Assembly: GCF_031128465.2 (NCBI RefSeq)
Contig: NZ_CP155618.1
Span: 1,435,501 to 1,499,500 of the forward strand
DNA: 64,000 nucleotides
From: Mariniflexile litorale
GTDB lineage: Bacteria > Bacteroidota > Bacteroidia > Flavobacteriales > Flavobacteriaceae
Reading direction: 5' to 3'
Position numbers and translations under genes: made by a program
Part shown: in pieces, positions 8,579-17,970 of the stretch
Numbering within the stretch: position 1 is the first letter of the stretch
Layout of the letters: each line of letters begins with the position of its first letter
The notes under the pieces: generated by a model
Databases searched by the model: none
The model's input: the letters and a program-made list of their open reading frames with translations, nothing else
Told to the model about the DNA's origin: nothing

Positions 8579-9070
8579 ATGCGAAAAATAATTTTATTAG
8601 TAACCATTCTTAGTATAACTCTTGGTAATTCACAGGCTTTTATAGGGAGTGGTGACAACAAACTACAGTTAGGTACCAATTTGCAAGATAATGCAACCGG
8701 TGTTAATATAAGTTACGATTTTGGTTTAGGCGAAAACATATCTGTTGGTGTATCATCATCTTACGCTTTGGGTCTTAACGATAACATTTCTGCTAGTTTT
8801 GGCGACCGTTTCGATGTTAAAGGGCGCTTTAATGCTAACTTAGGAAACGTAGTTAATATTGATGATAATTTTGATATCTACCCAGGTTTAAACCTTAGCC
8901 TTAAAAACTTTGGAGGCCATTTAGGAATGCGTTACTTTTTTACAAATGGTTTTGGTGTTTACACCGAGTTTGCCGTACCTTTTGCAAAATACAATACAGA
9001 TACTTTAGATGCTGGCGAAAAATTACACAACCAGTTTACACTTAACTTAGGAGCTTCTTTTAATTTATAA
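8579..9070 (+). CDS. Small outer-membrane beta-barrel-like protein (DUF6646 type)
   Basis: The 163-residue protein has a signal peptide (residues 1-19, ending GNSQA) and then alternating hydrophobic strands (INISYDFGLG, ISVGVSSSYALGL, FGVYTEFAVPF) ending in FTLNLGASFNL. An aromatic or hydrophobic last strand like this is typical of outer-membrane barrels. It resembles a flavobacterial family of unknown function that I recall as DUF6646. About eight strands could be formed. It has its own promoter and a strong downstream terminator, so it is transcribed alone. Confidence 0.78.
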   Translation: MRKIILLVTILSITLGNSQAFIGSGDNKLQLGTNLQDNATGVNISYDFGLGENISVGVSSSYALGLNDNISASFGDRFDVKGRFNANLGNVVNIDDNFDIYPGLNLSLKNFGGHLGMRYFFTNGFGVYTEFAVPFAKYNTDTLDAGEKLHNQFTLNLGASFNL

Positions 9071-9090
9071 GAACGCATTTTACAATATTC

Positions 9091-9126
9091 AAAAAAGGCG
9101 GAAAATTTAGTTTTTCCGCCTTTTTT
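9091..9126. terminator. Strong bidirectional terminator
   Basis: AAAAAAGGCGGAAAA and TTTTTCCGCCTTTTTT pair around a short TTAG-type loop. The symmetric A/T flanks allow it to act on both strands, for the barrel gene and for transcripts from the opposite direction. Confidence 0.85.
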
Positions 9127-9177
9127 GTTTCCGTTATTGTTGTTTAACAAAGCAGTCTATTTATTGCTTAATTTAAA

Positions 9178-9215
9178 ATATGAGATTACTTCGGTCATAC
9201 TTCCCTAGTAATGAC
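9178..9215. repeat. Probable remnant of the CGTCATTG palindromic repeat family
   Basis: The stretch ends with GAGATTACTTCGGTCATAC, a few bases, then AATGACG. This resembles the right half of the repeat family found at 12259, 45641 and 48579 (GAGATTGCTTCG ... CAATGACG). Its left half is not recognisable, so it is a degraded or solo half. Confidence 0.45.
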
Positions 9216-9217
9216 GA

Positions 9218-9694
9218 TTATTTAATAAGTTCATGTGCCCTATCATATACCAAATGAGACTCCCAACCCCGGTATAAAAAGTAATCTATAAATTTCTTTC
9301 TTTTTTTAAAAACATTGGTTTCTTTAATTGAATGTGCCTTTTTTTCGGTTAAATCATTAAAAAGTCCGATATAATCCTCGTCAGAAATATCTGCAAGTGC
9401 TTGGTTTATATTAAATTTGCCAATGTCTTTTTTCTTTAATTCAAAAGTTAAACGGCGTCGACCCCAATTCTTAATTTTGAACTTACCGCTTACAAATGTT
9501 TTGGCAAAACGTTCTTCGTTTAGAAAGTTATGCTGTAACAGATGTACTATAATGACATCAATTGCTTCGGGTATCATATACATATCCGTTAATTTTTGCA
9601 CAACTTCTTTATGACAACGTTCTTGGTATGCGCAATAATGCTCCATTTTTTTGGTAGCTTCTTGTAGTGTATATGTTTTTTTAGTTTGCTGCAT
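9218..9694 (-). CDS. recX: Regulatory protein RecX
   Basis: Small all-helical modulator of the RecA filament. At 158 residues it has the usual RecX length and repeats of three-helix units. Family landmarks are YCAYQERCHKEV (about residues 19-30), LQHNFLNEERFAKTFVSGK (about 52-70), WGRRRLTFELKKKDI, and the last repeat RKKFIDYFLYRGWE. RecA itself is not in the window. It is divergent from the large secreted protein that begins at 9802. Assignment rests on the conserved NFLNEERFA and GRRRL segments. Confidence 0.92.
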   Translation of the reverse strand: MQQTKKTYTLQEATKKMEHYCAYQERCHKEVVQKLTDMYMIPEAIDVIIVHLLQHNFLNEERFAKTFVSGKFKIKNWGRRRLTFELKKKDIGKFNINQALADISDEDYIGLFNDLTEKKAHSIKETNVFKKRKKFIDYFLYRGWESHLVYDRAHELIK

Positions 9695-9801
9695 AGTACA
9701 CCAAAAATAACAATAGAAATAGAAACAATTAGTATAAAAATTATAAAAACCAAATCTGCTGTAATAACCTTGAGCGAAATACAGATTTTAAACTTAACAA
9801 T

Positions 9802-12261
9802 ATGAAAAAAAATACTCTTAAAAAATCTCTTACTTTTTTTATAATGCTTTTTTGTGCTGTAAACTTTGGGTTTGGGCAAATATTAACTTTTGATTTTGCT
9901 GGATTAGCTGGTAACGAATTTTCAGCAAATTCAAATTCAAATAACATATATCTTGAGCCCTCCTCAATAACCAGAGGTGCAGGATTGAATAGAGTCGCCA
10001 AAATGGATAGATTTAACGCTACTGGTTGGGCTTCAACAAGCATAGCTAATGCTGTAACAGGAAATGACTATATGGAGTTTACAATTTCTCCAATTTCTGG
10101 GTATCAGTTTGGTATTACTACAATGATTTTTAACATTCAAAGATCAGCAAGTGGACTTTCGGCAATTGCATTAAGAAGTTCTATTGATGGTTATGCTGCA
10201 AATATTGATGGTGTAAAGGCTATTATTGACAATGAACGCGTAACGGAAGTAATTACTTTTACAGTAAATCAAGCAATTAGTGCTACCGCAGTTACTTACA
10301 GAGTTTATGGTTATGCTGAAGCAGGGACTGGAACTGGCGGTTTTGAAGGCACAGGAAATGATATTATTGTAAACGGTTCTGTTTCGGCATTACCGCCATG
10401 TGGAGTAACGGCTACTACTTGGGATGGCACTTCTTGGAACAATGGTTTACCCAATATTTCTACTCCAGCTATTATTAGTGGGGACTATTACACAAGTAGC
10501 GGAGGAAACCAAATAAGTTTTAGTGCTTGTACTTTAACTGTAACAAATAATGCTTCTTTAAATATTGATAATAACGATTATATTGAAGTAGCAAATGAGT
10601 TAACTGTAGATGCAGGAAGCAGTATTTATGTAGAACCTTATGGTGCTTTTGTACAAAATAATGACGCTTCAATAAATAGTATTTCTGGAAATATTTCTGT
10701 TTCTAAAGAAACTGCCCCCATGAATACTTGGTATGAATACACCTATTGGAGCTCGCCTGTTGCTGGTGCTGAATTTCAGGTTGCTTTAGATCGTTCGCCT
10801 GTAGATAGACGTTTTAAATTTAATGGACAAAACTTTTTAGATCATTGTGCTGAAACAGGTAATAATAACATTTTAATATGCGATGACGGTTTTGGAAATG
10901 GCATTCAAGACAATATTGATGATGATAATAATGATTGGGTATGGCTTCCAGGCAATACAATCATGCAACCTGGTATAGGCTATGCCACCACACTAACAGA
11001 ATTTGCATACAACATAGCACCTGGAACTTCTAATAAGAAATTTAGATTTACTTTTGTAGGTCCTTTTAATAATGGCGAATACACGGTACCTATTTATAGA
11101 AATGATTCTGAACCAAACGATTATAACTGGAATTTTATAGGAAACCCATACCCTTCTGCTATTGATGCCGATTTATTCTTAGCTGCAAATAGTAATATAG
11201 CTACAGATATTTCAACACCTAAATCTTTAAATGGTGCTATATTTTTATGGTCTCAAAGCACGCCTCCTTCTAACACTACCAATGGGAATCAAGGTCTTAA
11301 TTTTTCTAGTGATGATTATGCTATTATTAATGCCGTTGGTGAAAGTGCTGGTGGTGACGGAGTGACGCCAAATAGATTGATTCCTTCTGGACAAGGTTTT
11401 CTTGTCTCTATGTCTAATGCTGCACCAGCATCTGTATTCTCAGGAGATGTTTACAAAGCAACAAATGATGTTGTTTTTAATAACTCCATGCGTGTAAAAG
11501 GCGCTACAGATAATAGTCAGTTTTTCAAAAACACCAAAACAAAAGGAAGATTGAATACGGCAGTTACCAATAAATTGTGGATTAATTTGACCTCCGACAA
11601 TGGTGTTTTCAACCAAATTTTAGTGGGCTATGTAAATGGAGCAACCAATGGTGACGATGGCGTTTCTTATGATACTCATAAGTACTCAGCAAAAGGCACC
11701 ATTTTATATTCAATTATAGAAGGTTCAACAAAAAAATTCGCCATTCAAGGTAAAGATGCAAATAGTATTAATGAAAATGAAGTTATTAAACTTGGATTTA
11801 AATCAAGTATAAAAGTAGCAACCTTATTTAAATTATCTATTGCTCAATTAGAAGGCAACTTTTTAAATAGTAATAATATTTATTTAAAAGATAATTTACT
11901 TAATAAAGTACATAATTTGTCAGCCTCTGATTATACGTTCACATCGGCTGTTGGTGAGTTTAACAACCGTTTTGAAATGGCATTTAGCAACCAAGCCTTA
12001 TCGCTAGAAGAGGTGCTTTTAAGCAAACATTCTCTTAAAATTGTTGAGTTAGAAAACGATAATGTACAGTTTAATACTTCAAATAATTTAAGTATTAAAT
12101 CAGTTCATATTTTAGATTTATTGGGCAGGCCTTTATATCATTTTACAGGGAATTCGGCTTCTGAAACATATAAGCTTTCAAACTTAAAAAGCTCTGTTTT
12201 TATTGCCAAAGTAGAACTGTCTAACGGAGGGGTTATTACTAAAAAGGCATTTAAAAAGTAA
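9802..12261 (+). CDS. Large secreted protein with T9SS type A sorting domain
   Basis: The 819-residue protein has a signal peptide (residues 1-24, ending FGFGQ) and an N-terminal beta-rich region that includes ISPISGYQFGITTMIFNIQR, a segment shared by many secreted flavobacterial proteins. An Asp/Asn-rich middle follows. The C-terminus is a type A sorting domain: SVHILDLLGRPLYHF, LSNLKSSVFIAKVELSNGG and the final KKAFKK. The sorting domain directs export by the type IX system, whose component PorZ is encoded about 3 kb downstream on the other strand. No enzymatic motif is seen; surface adhesin or matrix protein is plausible. Its stop codon lies within the first bases of a palindromic repeat. 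Confidence 0.88.
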   Translation: MKKNTLKKSLTFFIMLFCAVNFGFGQILTFDFAGLAGNEFSANSNSNNIYLEPSSITRGAGLNRVAKMDRFNATGWASTSIANAVTGNDYMEFTISPISGYQFGITTMIFNIQRSASGLSAIALRSSIDGYAANIDGVKAIIDNERVTEVITFTVNQAISATAVTYRVYGYAEAGTGTGGFEGTGNDIIVNGSVSALPPCGVTATTWDGTSWNNGLPNISTPAIISGDYYTSSGGNQISFSACTLTVTNNASLNIDNNDYIEVANELTVDAGSSIYVEPYGAFVQNNDASINSISGNISVSKETAPMNTWYEYTYWSSPVAGAEFQVALDRSPVDRRFKFNGQNFLDHCAETGNNNILICDDGFGNGIQDNIDDDNNDWVWLPGNTIMQPGIGYATTLTEFAYNIAPGTSNKKFRFTFVGPFNNGEYTVPIYRNDSEPNDYNWNFIGNPYPSAIDADLFLAANSNIATDISTPKSLNGAIFLWSQSTPPSNTTNGNQGLNFSSDDYAIINAVGESAGGDGVTPNRLIPSGQGFLVSMSNAAPASVFSGDVYKATNDVVFNNSMRVKGATDNSQFFKNTKTKGRLNTAVTNKLWINLTSDNGVFNQILVGYVNGATNGDDGVSYDTHKYSAKGTILYSIIEGSTKKFAIQGKDANSINENEVIKLGFKSSIKVATLFKLSIAQLEGNFLNSNNIYLKDNLLNKVHNLSASDYTFTSAVGEFNNRFEMAFSNQALSLEEVLLSKHSLKIVELENDNVQFNTSNNLSIKSVHILDLLGRPLYHFTGNSASETYKLSNLKSSVFIAKVELSNGGVITKKAFKK

Positions 12262-12370
12262 CGTCATTGCTAACAACACGAAGCAATCTGTTTAATTTTA
12301 GAATTAAACAGATTGCTTTGAAATAATAATCATAAGATTGTGCTTCATGCCATACCCTGCAATGACGTTA
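12259..12370. repeat. Palindromic repeat filling a convergent intergenic region
   Basis: Outer arms TAACGTCATTGC (12259-12270) and GCAATGACGTTA (12359-12370) are perfect inverted repeats. An inner perfect 17-base stem begins AAGCAATCTG (12281-12297) and pairs with 12302-12318 around a TTAG loop. The TAA at each end is the stop codon of the flanking convergent genes (plus-strand stop 12259-12261, minus-strand stop 12368-12370). The element therefore occupies the whole gap and could act as a bidirectional terminator. Confidence 0.88.
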
Positions 12371-14779
12371 TAAACTATACTTTAAAGATAGAATAAAGTT
12401 TCTTCCAGCAGCTGCAATGCCAGATGAATAGGTTTTATAGCGTTGGTCGGTAATATTCTCTAAACTGGCGGTTATGGTAGTCGATTCACTAACTTGATAT
12501 TGACTTCTAAAATTAAGCGTATACCACGACGGACTATACGGATTCCCGTTAATATCTTTGGCATAGATATAATCTTTTTCAATTTCAGAAGGTGCTAATT
12601 GGTAAAAAGACAATTCGTTATTATAAACGGTAAAGGCATCTAATTTTAAATTATTATGAGCCCAAACTAAATGAGTGTTACCAAAGTTAGGTGCAGCATG
12701 TCTAACAGGCATTTCTATACCATCTTCTTCCTCGGTGCCACCCACCACGCTGTATTGTGAAGTTAATTTCAATTGATTGGTTAAAGCCAATTTTAAGCCC
12801 ATTTCAAAACCATAAATCCATGCTTTTGAAGCGTTTTGTATAGCCTGTACGTTACTTAATTCACCATCATATATAATTTGTGTTTCGCCGTTTAAAGCAA
12901 AATCTCGGCGTACTAAAGCATTATCTAAATAAGTGTAATAACTACTTAAATCTAAAATAAATTTTTCATTAAAATTAAGTTTTAAACCGAGTTCGCCGCC
13001 ATAAGCGTATTCAGATTTTAAATTATTGTTAGGCACTACCACTGAGCCAGGTTCAGAGTCGAATACTTTACCTATATCATCAATATTTGGTGCTCTAAAC
13101 GCCGATGATGCATTTAATTTCCACTGAAGTATGCCGTTAGGCGACCAACGGATTCCTGCTGTTCCTGTAAGCGCAGAGGCTTCGTTATGAGAAGTATTAA
13201 ACGGTAAGTTTAGATATTGGTTGTTTTCTGAAAAATCTGCATGAGAAGTTATATAATTAAAACGTAACCCCGACTGAAACACAAATTTTAAATTAGGTTT
13301 GTACTTAATACTTGTATAAGCTGCCGCCGATTCCCAGCTAGACCCATTAGGGTATCTTGAAACAGTTGGAATAATGCTCTTGGTATTTATATTTTCTTCT
13401 TCACCGTGAGAGCTCACCTTGTTATAAACGTATTCTAAGCCATAAAAAAGGCGGGTTTTCAACGCTAGGGTTTTTTCAAAATCTAAATTAAAAGAATAGG
13501 CATCAACAGCTTCATCCCTTAAATTTCTTGTAGTAGATTGAAAATCTCTATCCATTCTACTTTCTTGTGAGTTTTGATAAGCTATGGTGGCTTTTATTTT
13601 ATCATACAAATTGGAATTGCTACTTAATTTAGTGATTTGCAAATTAGACATAAACCAGTTTTGTGGGCCATAATTCCATTCTGCTGAACGTAATACGCCT
13701 TTTTTGTAACGAATCAATCGGTCGTATCTGGAATAATCGGAAGTGGTAGTGTAAAACAATCCTAAATCGAAACTTAAATTGTCTTGAGCTTTATAGTGTA
13801 CCTTCTGTAATAAATTTAATTGTTGGTAACCTGTTGTTTTTTGAATTAATGGATTGTTATTTTGCATAATAATATCACCATTATTGGTTGCTAAGGCAAA
13901 TTCAGGTCGTAAGTATTCAGTAGGCCCATGTTTACCCATACGTAAATCGCCAAAATCATTATAACTAATATTTGTTAAAAATGCCCATTTTTTGTAGCCC
14001 AAGTTAAAATCAAGATGTCCTGTTTTTTCATCACTCGCTGTGGCGTATCTTGTTATAGTATTTGCTTTAAAAAGCAACGAATCGGTTAACGATGTTTGTG
14101 GTTGTTGGGTATAAAAACTCATAACACCACCAATAGCATCGCTTCCATAAATTACAGAACCAGATCCCAAAGTTACTTCGGTGTTTTGTATGGAAAAAGG
14201 ATCGATGGAAATAACGTTTTGCAAATTACCCCCTCTAAAAATGGCATTGTTCATTCTTACGCCGTCAACCGTAATGAGTAATCGGTTTGTTGAAAAACCT
14301 CTAATCATAGGACTTCCGCCTCCCAATTGACTTTTCTGTATATACACTTGTCCTGTACTTTCTAACAAATCGGCACTGGTTTGTGGGTTTACAAATTGAA
14401 TAGCCTCCGCATTGATATTAATTATTTTTTGAGGTATGTCGCGTTTATTTTGTTCGAACTTAGATGCCGATATTACAATCTCACCTAAACCTTCTGTGTT
14501 CGACACTAAGTAAACTCGATTTGATTGCCCTAACCCCCGCTTCGTTATCTCTTTTAGCACATGTGATAAGTGCTTAAAATAAATGATTTCGGTATTTGAA
14601 AACGCGTTTAAAGACGCTTCTCCTAAAAAGTTAGTAACGGTACTTTTAGATTTATCTATATTGTAAATGGCCACCCCAAAAACAGGCTCCCTGGTAAGAC
14701 TATTTAGAACCTTAATGTTTTGAGCACTTATTTGTATGGACGCAAATAATGAGAATGTAATAGCAAAAAAAAACTTCAT
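12368..14779 (-). CDS. TonB-dependent receptor with carboxypeptidase-like N-terminal domain
   Basis: The 803-residue outer-membrane receptor has a signal peptide (1-19, ending ISAQ), a carboxypeptidase-regulatory-like beta domain (about 22-100), a plug domain (about 110-225, with PQTSADLLESTGQVYIQKS, SPMIRGFSTNRLLITVDG and YGSDAIGGVMSFYT) and a barrel ending NFILSLKYSL. The last part (ITDQRYKTYSSGIAAAGRNF) resembles the haemin/haemoglobin receptor group, so iron or haem uptake is possible but not proven. It starts 3 bases after recO and is the last gene of a porZ-recO-receptor run. Its stop lies in the palindromic repeat at 12259-12370. Confidence 0.88.
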   Translation of the reverse strand: MKFFFAITFSLFASIQISAQNIKVLNSLTREPVFGVAIYNIDKSKSTVTNFLGEASLNAFSNTEIIYFKHLSHVLKEITKRGLGQSNRVYLVSNTEGLGEIVISASKFEQNKRDIPQKIININAEAIQFVNPQTSADLLESTGQVYIQKSQLGGGSPMIRGFSTNRLLITVDGVRMNNAIFRGGNLQNVISIDPFSIQNTEVTLGSGSVIYGSDAIGGVMSFYTQQPQTSLTDSLLFKANTITRYATASDEKTGHLDFNLGYKKWAFLTNISYNDFGDLRMGKHGPTEYLRPEFALATNNGDIIMQNNNPLIQKTTGYQQLNLLQKVHYKAQDNLSFDLGLFYTTTSDYSRYDRLIRYKKGVLRSAEWNYGPQNWFMSNLQITKLSSNSNLYDKIKATIAYQNSQESRMDRDFQSTTRNLRDEAVDAYSFNLDFEKTLALKTRLFYGLEYVYNKVSSHGEEENINTKSIIPTVSRYPNGSSWESAAAYTSIKYKPNLKFVFQSGLRFNYITSHADFSENNQYLNLPFNTSHNEASALTGTAGIRWSPNGILQWKLNASSAFRAPNIDDIGKVFDSEPGSVVVPNNNLKSEYAYGGELGLKLNFNEKFILDLSSYYTYLDNALVRRDFALNGETQIIYDGELSNVQAIQNASKAWIYGFEMGLKLALTNQLKLTSQYSVVGGTEEEDGIEMPVRHAAPNFGNTHLVWAHNNLKLDAFTVYNNELSFYQLAPSEIEKDYIYAKDINGNPYSPSWYTLNFRSQYQVSESTTITASLENITDQRYKTYSSGIAAAGRNFILSLKYSL

Positions 14780-14782
14780 GGT

Positions 14783-15502
14783 TTAATTAAAAACTTGATT
14801 AAATATTTGCAGTGATTTTGGGGGTTTAAAACTTCCCAAATGTAATTCAAAATAAAGCAACATCATATTTAAAAACGATTGGCGTTGTTTAGAATTTATC
14901 TTTACTGCTGGTAATGCATCAAATGTTGTGCCTAACAACTGTTTTAAAAGTGTTAAATTTTCACCCGAAATAGTATAATTGTCGTATTGATTCATTTCAA
15001 ACTTGCCTTCTTTCAAACTAAAATAAGCATATTCCAAATGAGTTGTGTCTGGATAGAACCCTAGATATTTAGATAAACTTAATAAAAATAATAAATGAAA
15101 ATTTGAATATTCAGATTGTTCATCCAGCCATAACAGCGTAGTTTCAATATAACTAAACAACGCTTCGTTAGGCTCTTCTTCTTTTAAAGTACTTGATAAT
15201 ACTTCAGATAAAAACATGACAACTGCACTTTTTAAAACATGAGTATGTAAACTACTATACACATGATTCATTTTAGTGTCGCTAACACCCTGCAACGACC
15301 TATTCTCTTTATAATTAATACTTAACTGTAATTGTGAAAGCGGTTGAAAATAAGCTGCCTTGGTATTGGATTTTTTGTTTTTTAAAATACCCCGTAACAG
15401 AAAACTAACAACACCTAAATGTTGAGTATAACACTTTACAATTAAATCGTTGTCTTTGTATTTTAATTTTGAAAGCACGATAGCGTTTGTAGTAATAAGC
15501 AT
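14783..15502 (-). CDS. recO: DNA repair protein RecO
   Basis: RecO loads RecA on gapped DNA with RecR. The 239-residue protein has the N-terminal OB fold (about residues 1-80, with TNAIVLSKLKYKDNDLIVKCYT and GVVSFLLRGI) and the helical C-terminal domain. The four-Cys zinc site of many RecO proteins is absent, as is usual in this phylum. Its ATG overlaps the porZ stop by one base (TAATG), and the TonB receptor follows after 3 bases, so these three genes are translationally coupled. Confidence 0.94.
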   Translation of the reverse strand: MLITTNAIVLSKLKYKDNDLIVKCYTQHLGVVSFLLRGILKNKKSNTKAAYFQPLSQLQLSINYKENRSLQGVSDTKMNHVYSSLHTHVLKSAVVMFLSEVLSSTLKEEEPNEALFSYIETTLLWLDEQSEYSNFHLLFLLSLSKYLGFYPDTTHLEYAYFSLKEGKFEMNQYDNYTISGENLTLLKQLLGTTFDALPAVKINSKQRQSFLNMMLLYFELHLGSFKPPKSLQIFNQVFN

Positions 15503-17847
15503 TATCTAACCACCATTAATTTTAAAACTTTAGTTTCGTAAGTATCTAAATCTGAAAGCATTACCAAATACACCCCCGAAGCAACCACTCTATTGGCCAA
15601 GTTTTTACCGTTCCAATAGGCAGTTCCCCCATCAATTTCAAGATTATAACCACTGTATCGTTGGTTGGTTCTAGATTGGGCTTCGGCTACCAAATTACCT
15701 TCAATATCGGTTATTTTTATGTTAACATTTTCTGAAATGTCTTTAATCTTTACTTTTTGATCTACAATATTAAAGTTGGGTCTTACTGGGTTTGGATAGG
15801 CATAGGCATTCTCTAGAGTTTCAAAAGCATTTGACCCACCAGAACGAAAAGACACCAACCCTTTACTGGTTGCTATGTAAACAATACCATTATTATTATC
15901 TATAGAAACATCATTAATAGTATTTGAAGGTAAAGGTGAGTTATTTTTAGTGAAATGATAGATGGTTTTTTGCCCATCTGAAGACAAATAAAACAGTCCG
16001 GAATCGGCCGTACCAATCCATTTATTATTAGATCCATCCACTTCAATATCTGTAATAAACTGTTGAAACAATAATTCTTTCGCAATGCCATCTTCTTCTA
16101 TAATAATTTCATCTACGGTAATATTGTCTTCAAAAAAACCAGAGGTATTATATAGAATACGCAAACCTCTATAAGTTCCTATCCAAAGTTGATTTCGCGC
16201 ATCCAAAGCAAGTGCGGTCGCAAATACGGTAGGCATATTTTCATCTTCCTTGTAAACACCTTTAATTTTTGGTTTACCGCCGTTTTCATTAAAACCGATA
16301 AGACCATAATTATAACTCGCCACCCACTTTGTGTTACTATTGTCAATAACTAAATCAGCAAATCCCAAATTAGATCCATAAGCAGATGGAATTACCGCGT
16401 CGAAGTTATATGATTTCCATTGTTTATTAGTTACATGATATGATTTTAAAGGATTATTTGCCAAACTTGTTGTAGACCACAAAAGCCCGTTATTATCAAA
16501 AGCAGACGCACCGACCCGAATATCAATATAATTAGGATCGTTCGGTAAAGCTAAAGATTCTAGCCCGCTATTGGTTTGATTATACAGTATTTCGGGGATC
16601 TCATTATTAACTTCTAATAATCCATTGAAAAAAGAACTGATAAAAACTTGATTATTATTGGATGGATTTATAGATATCGTATTTAAGCATTTAGCCTCCA
16701 AAACCTCTTCAAAAGGTGTGTTAAGCCATTCATCATTTTTAAAATGGCTGAACCCTCTACTGTTCAAAGGATATGGATTAAAAAATAGATCATATTCCCC
16801 AAAAGTAACCCAAACACCACCAGATTCTGCCTGTACAGAAAATGGATTATTTAAAAGCGGCCCATCGGGATGAATTTCCTCAAAATTGGAAGTTGCTGAA
16901 AGCGCCGTTTTTAAAACCCCGTAACTAGTTGTTCCTATGTAGATAGCAGTAGCGTCTATAGTAGCTGAAGTATACTGCGTTGTAAAATCTGAATTTATTG
17001 AAACTTCTGAAATAACATTAAAATTTGCATCATATACATACACATTATCTGAAATTGTTATTATCAAATTACTTCCTACATGTGAGACATTTAATGGTAC
17101 TGTATTGTATTGAAATAAGGGGTTCAATACATCGTTTACGACACTAAATATTTGCCTGTTTGTGTTTACGACATAAAGCTTATCATCTACCGCTTCAATC
17201 GCTGTGAAATCTCCCGGAATGACCGTTTGCCAGTTTTGATAATCTATTAAATTAGGACTGGTTACCAGAGCTTTTCTTATACCGTTCCCACCAAAGCAAC
17301 TTGCATAGATATTATTTCCTAAAACGGCCGTTTGGTTTACTTGTATTTGCCCACCTCCGTTACCTATAAAATAGGTATCTCCAAACTCTAAGCGGTCAAG
17401 ATTAAAAACTGAAATGCCATAATTTGTAGAAATGTAAACCAAATTGTTATAGGCATTAAAGTGGTTTATTCGTTTTTGAACCGCAGGAATGGTTGGCTTT
17501 TCAACAATATCAACAACTGATAAAATTTCATCATCGTTCTCAAAAGCAATTTCAATGAGTCCGCTTTCATAACCAATGATTAATAACTCATAAATATCGC
17601 TATAATAAATAGTTGAAATGGTTTCGCCCGATAATCCATTAACAGTATTAAGTTCCTTAATTGCCTTTGTTTGAATATTATAACTAAAAACGGCGTTTTC
17701 GGATGCAGCATAGATTTTACTATTACCTTGGACTACTTGTTTGACGTTATAATATGAAAAATGTCCTTTCCAAAGTGCAGAAAAACCTTGACCATGTTGA
17801 ATTAGAGGTGCTAAACAAATTATGAATACTAGGAGTCTTTTAAGCAT
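15502..17847 (-). CDS. porZ: Type IX secretion outer-surface protein PorZ
   Basis: PorZ belongs to the attachment complex that receives T9SS cargo at the cell surface and hands over anionic lipopolysaccharide. The protein is about 781 residues, close to the known family length. It has a signal peptide (MLKRLLVFIICLAPLIQHGQG), two seven-bladed beta-propellers with repeated NxxGLLWSTT / NxxWIGTYRGLRIL / NNKWIGTADSGLF motifs, and a C-terminal T9SS-type sorting domain (AYPNPVRPNFN, then TKVLKLMVVR). The ATG at 17845-17847 is preferred to a TTG seven codons upstream because the signal peptide begins there. porZ next to recO is a common flavobacterial arrangement. Confidence 0.9.
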   Translation of the reverse strand: MLKRLLVFIICLAPLIQHGQGFSALWKGHFSYYNVKQVVQGNSKIYAASENAVFSYNIQTKAIKELNTVNGLSGETISTIYYSDIYELLIIGYESGLIEIAFENDDEILSVVDIVEKPTIPAVQKRINHFNAYNNLVYISTNYGISVFNLDRLEFGDTYFIGNGGGQIQVNQTAVLGNNIYASCFGGNGIRKALVTSPNLIDYQNWQTVIPGDFTAIEAVDDKLYVVNTNRQIFSVVNDVLNPLFQYNTVPLNVSHVGSNLIITISDNVYVYDANFNVISEVSINSDFTTQYTSATIDATAIYIGTTSYGVLKTALSATSNFEEIHPDGPLLNNPFSVQAESGGVWVTFGEYDLFFNPYPLNSRGFSHFKNDEWLNTPFEEVLEAKCLNTISINPSNNNQVFISSFFNGLLEVNNEIPEILYNQTNSGLESLALPNDPNYIDIRVGASAFDNNGLLWSTTSLANNPLKSYHVTNKQWKSYNFDAVIPSAYGSNLGFADLVIDNSNTKWVASYNYGLIGFNENGGKPKIKGVYKEDENMPTVFATALALDARNQLWIGTYRGLRILYNTSGFFEDNITVDEIIIEEDGIAKELLFQQFITDIEVDGSNNKWIGTADSGLFYLSSDGQKTIYHFTKNNSPLPSNTINDVSIDNNNGIVYIATSKGLVSFRSGGSNAFETLENAYAYPNPVRPNFNIVDQKVKIKDISENVNIKITDIEGNLVAEAQSRTNQRYSGYNLEIDGGTAYWNGKNLANRVVASGVYLVMLSDLDTYETKVLKLMVVR

Positions 17848-17914
17848 TTTCAAATTTTCAATATCCAAATATATTTATAACTAATGAGTTTTACTTTAAA
17901 ATAATATATAATAA

Positions 17915-17947
17915 AACAAAAAAGCTTCCCATTTTACTAGGAAGCCT
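17915..17947 (-). terminator. Rho-independent terminator of gdhA
   Basis: On the minus strand AGGCTTCC and GGAAGCTT form a stem followed by a run of Ts, 24 bases past the gdhA stop. It separates gdhA from porZ. Confidence 0.8.
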
Positions 17948-17970
17948 ATCATTCTTATTTACTTTAGTTT

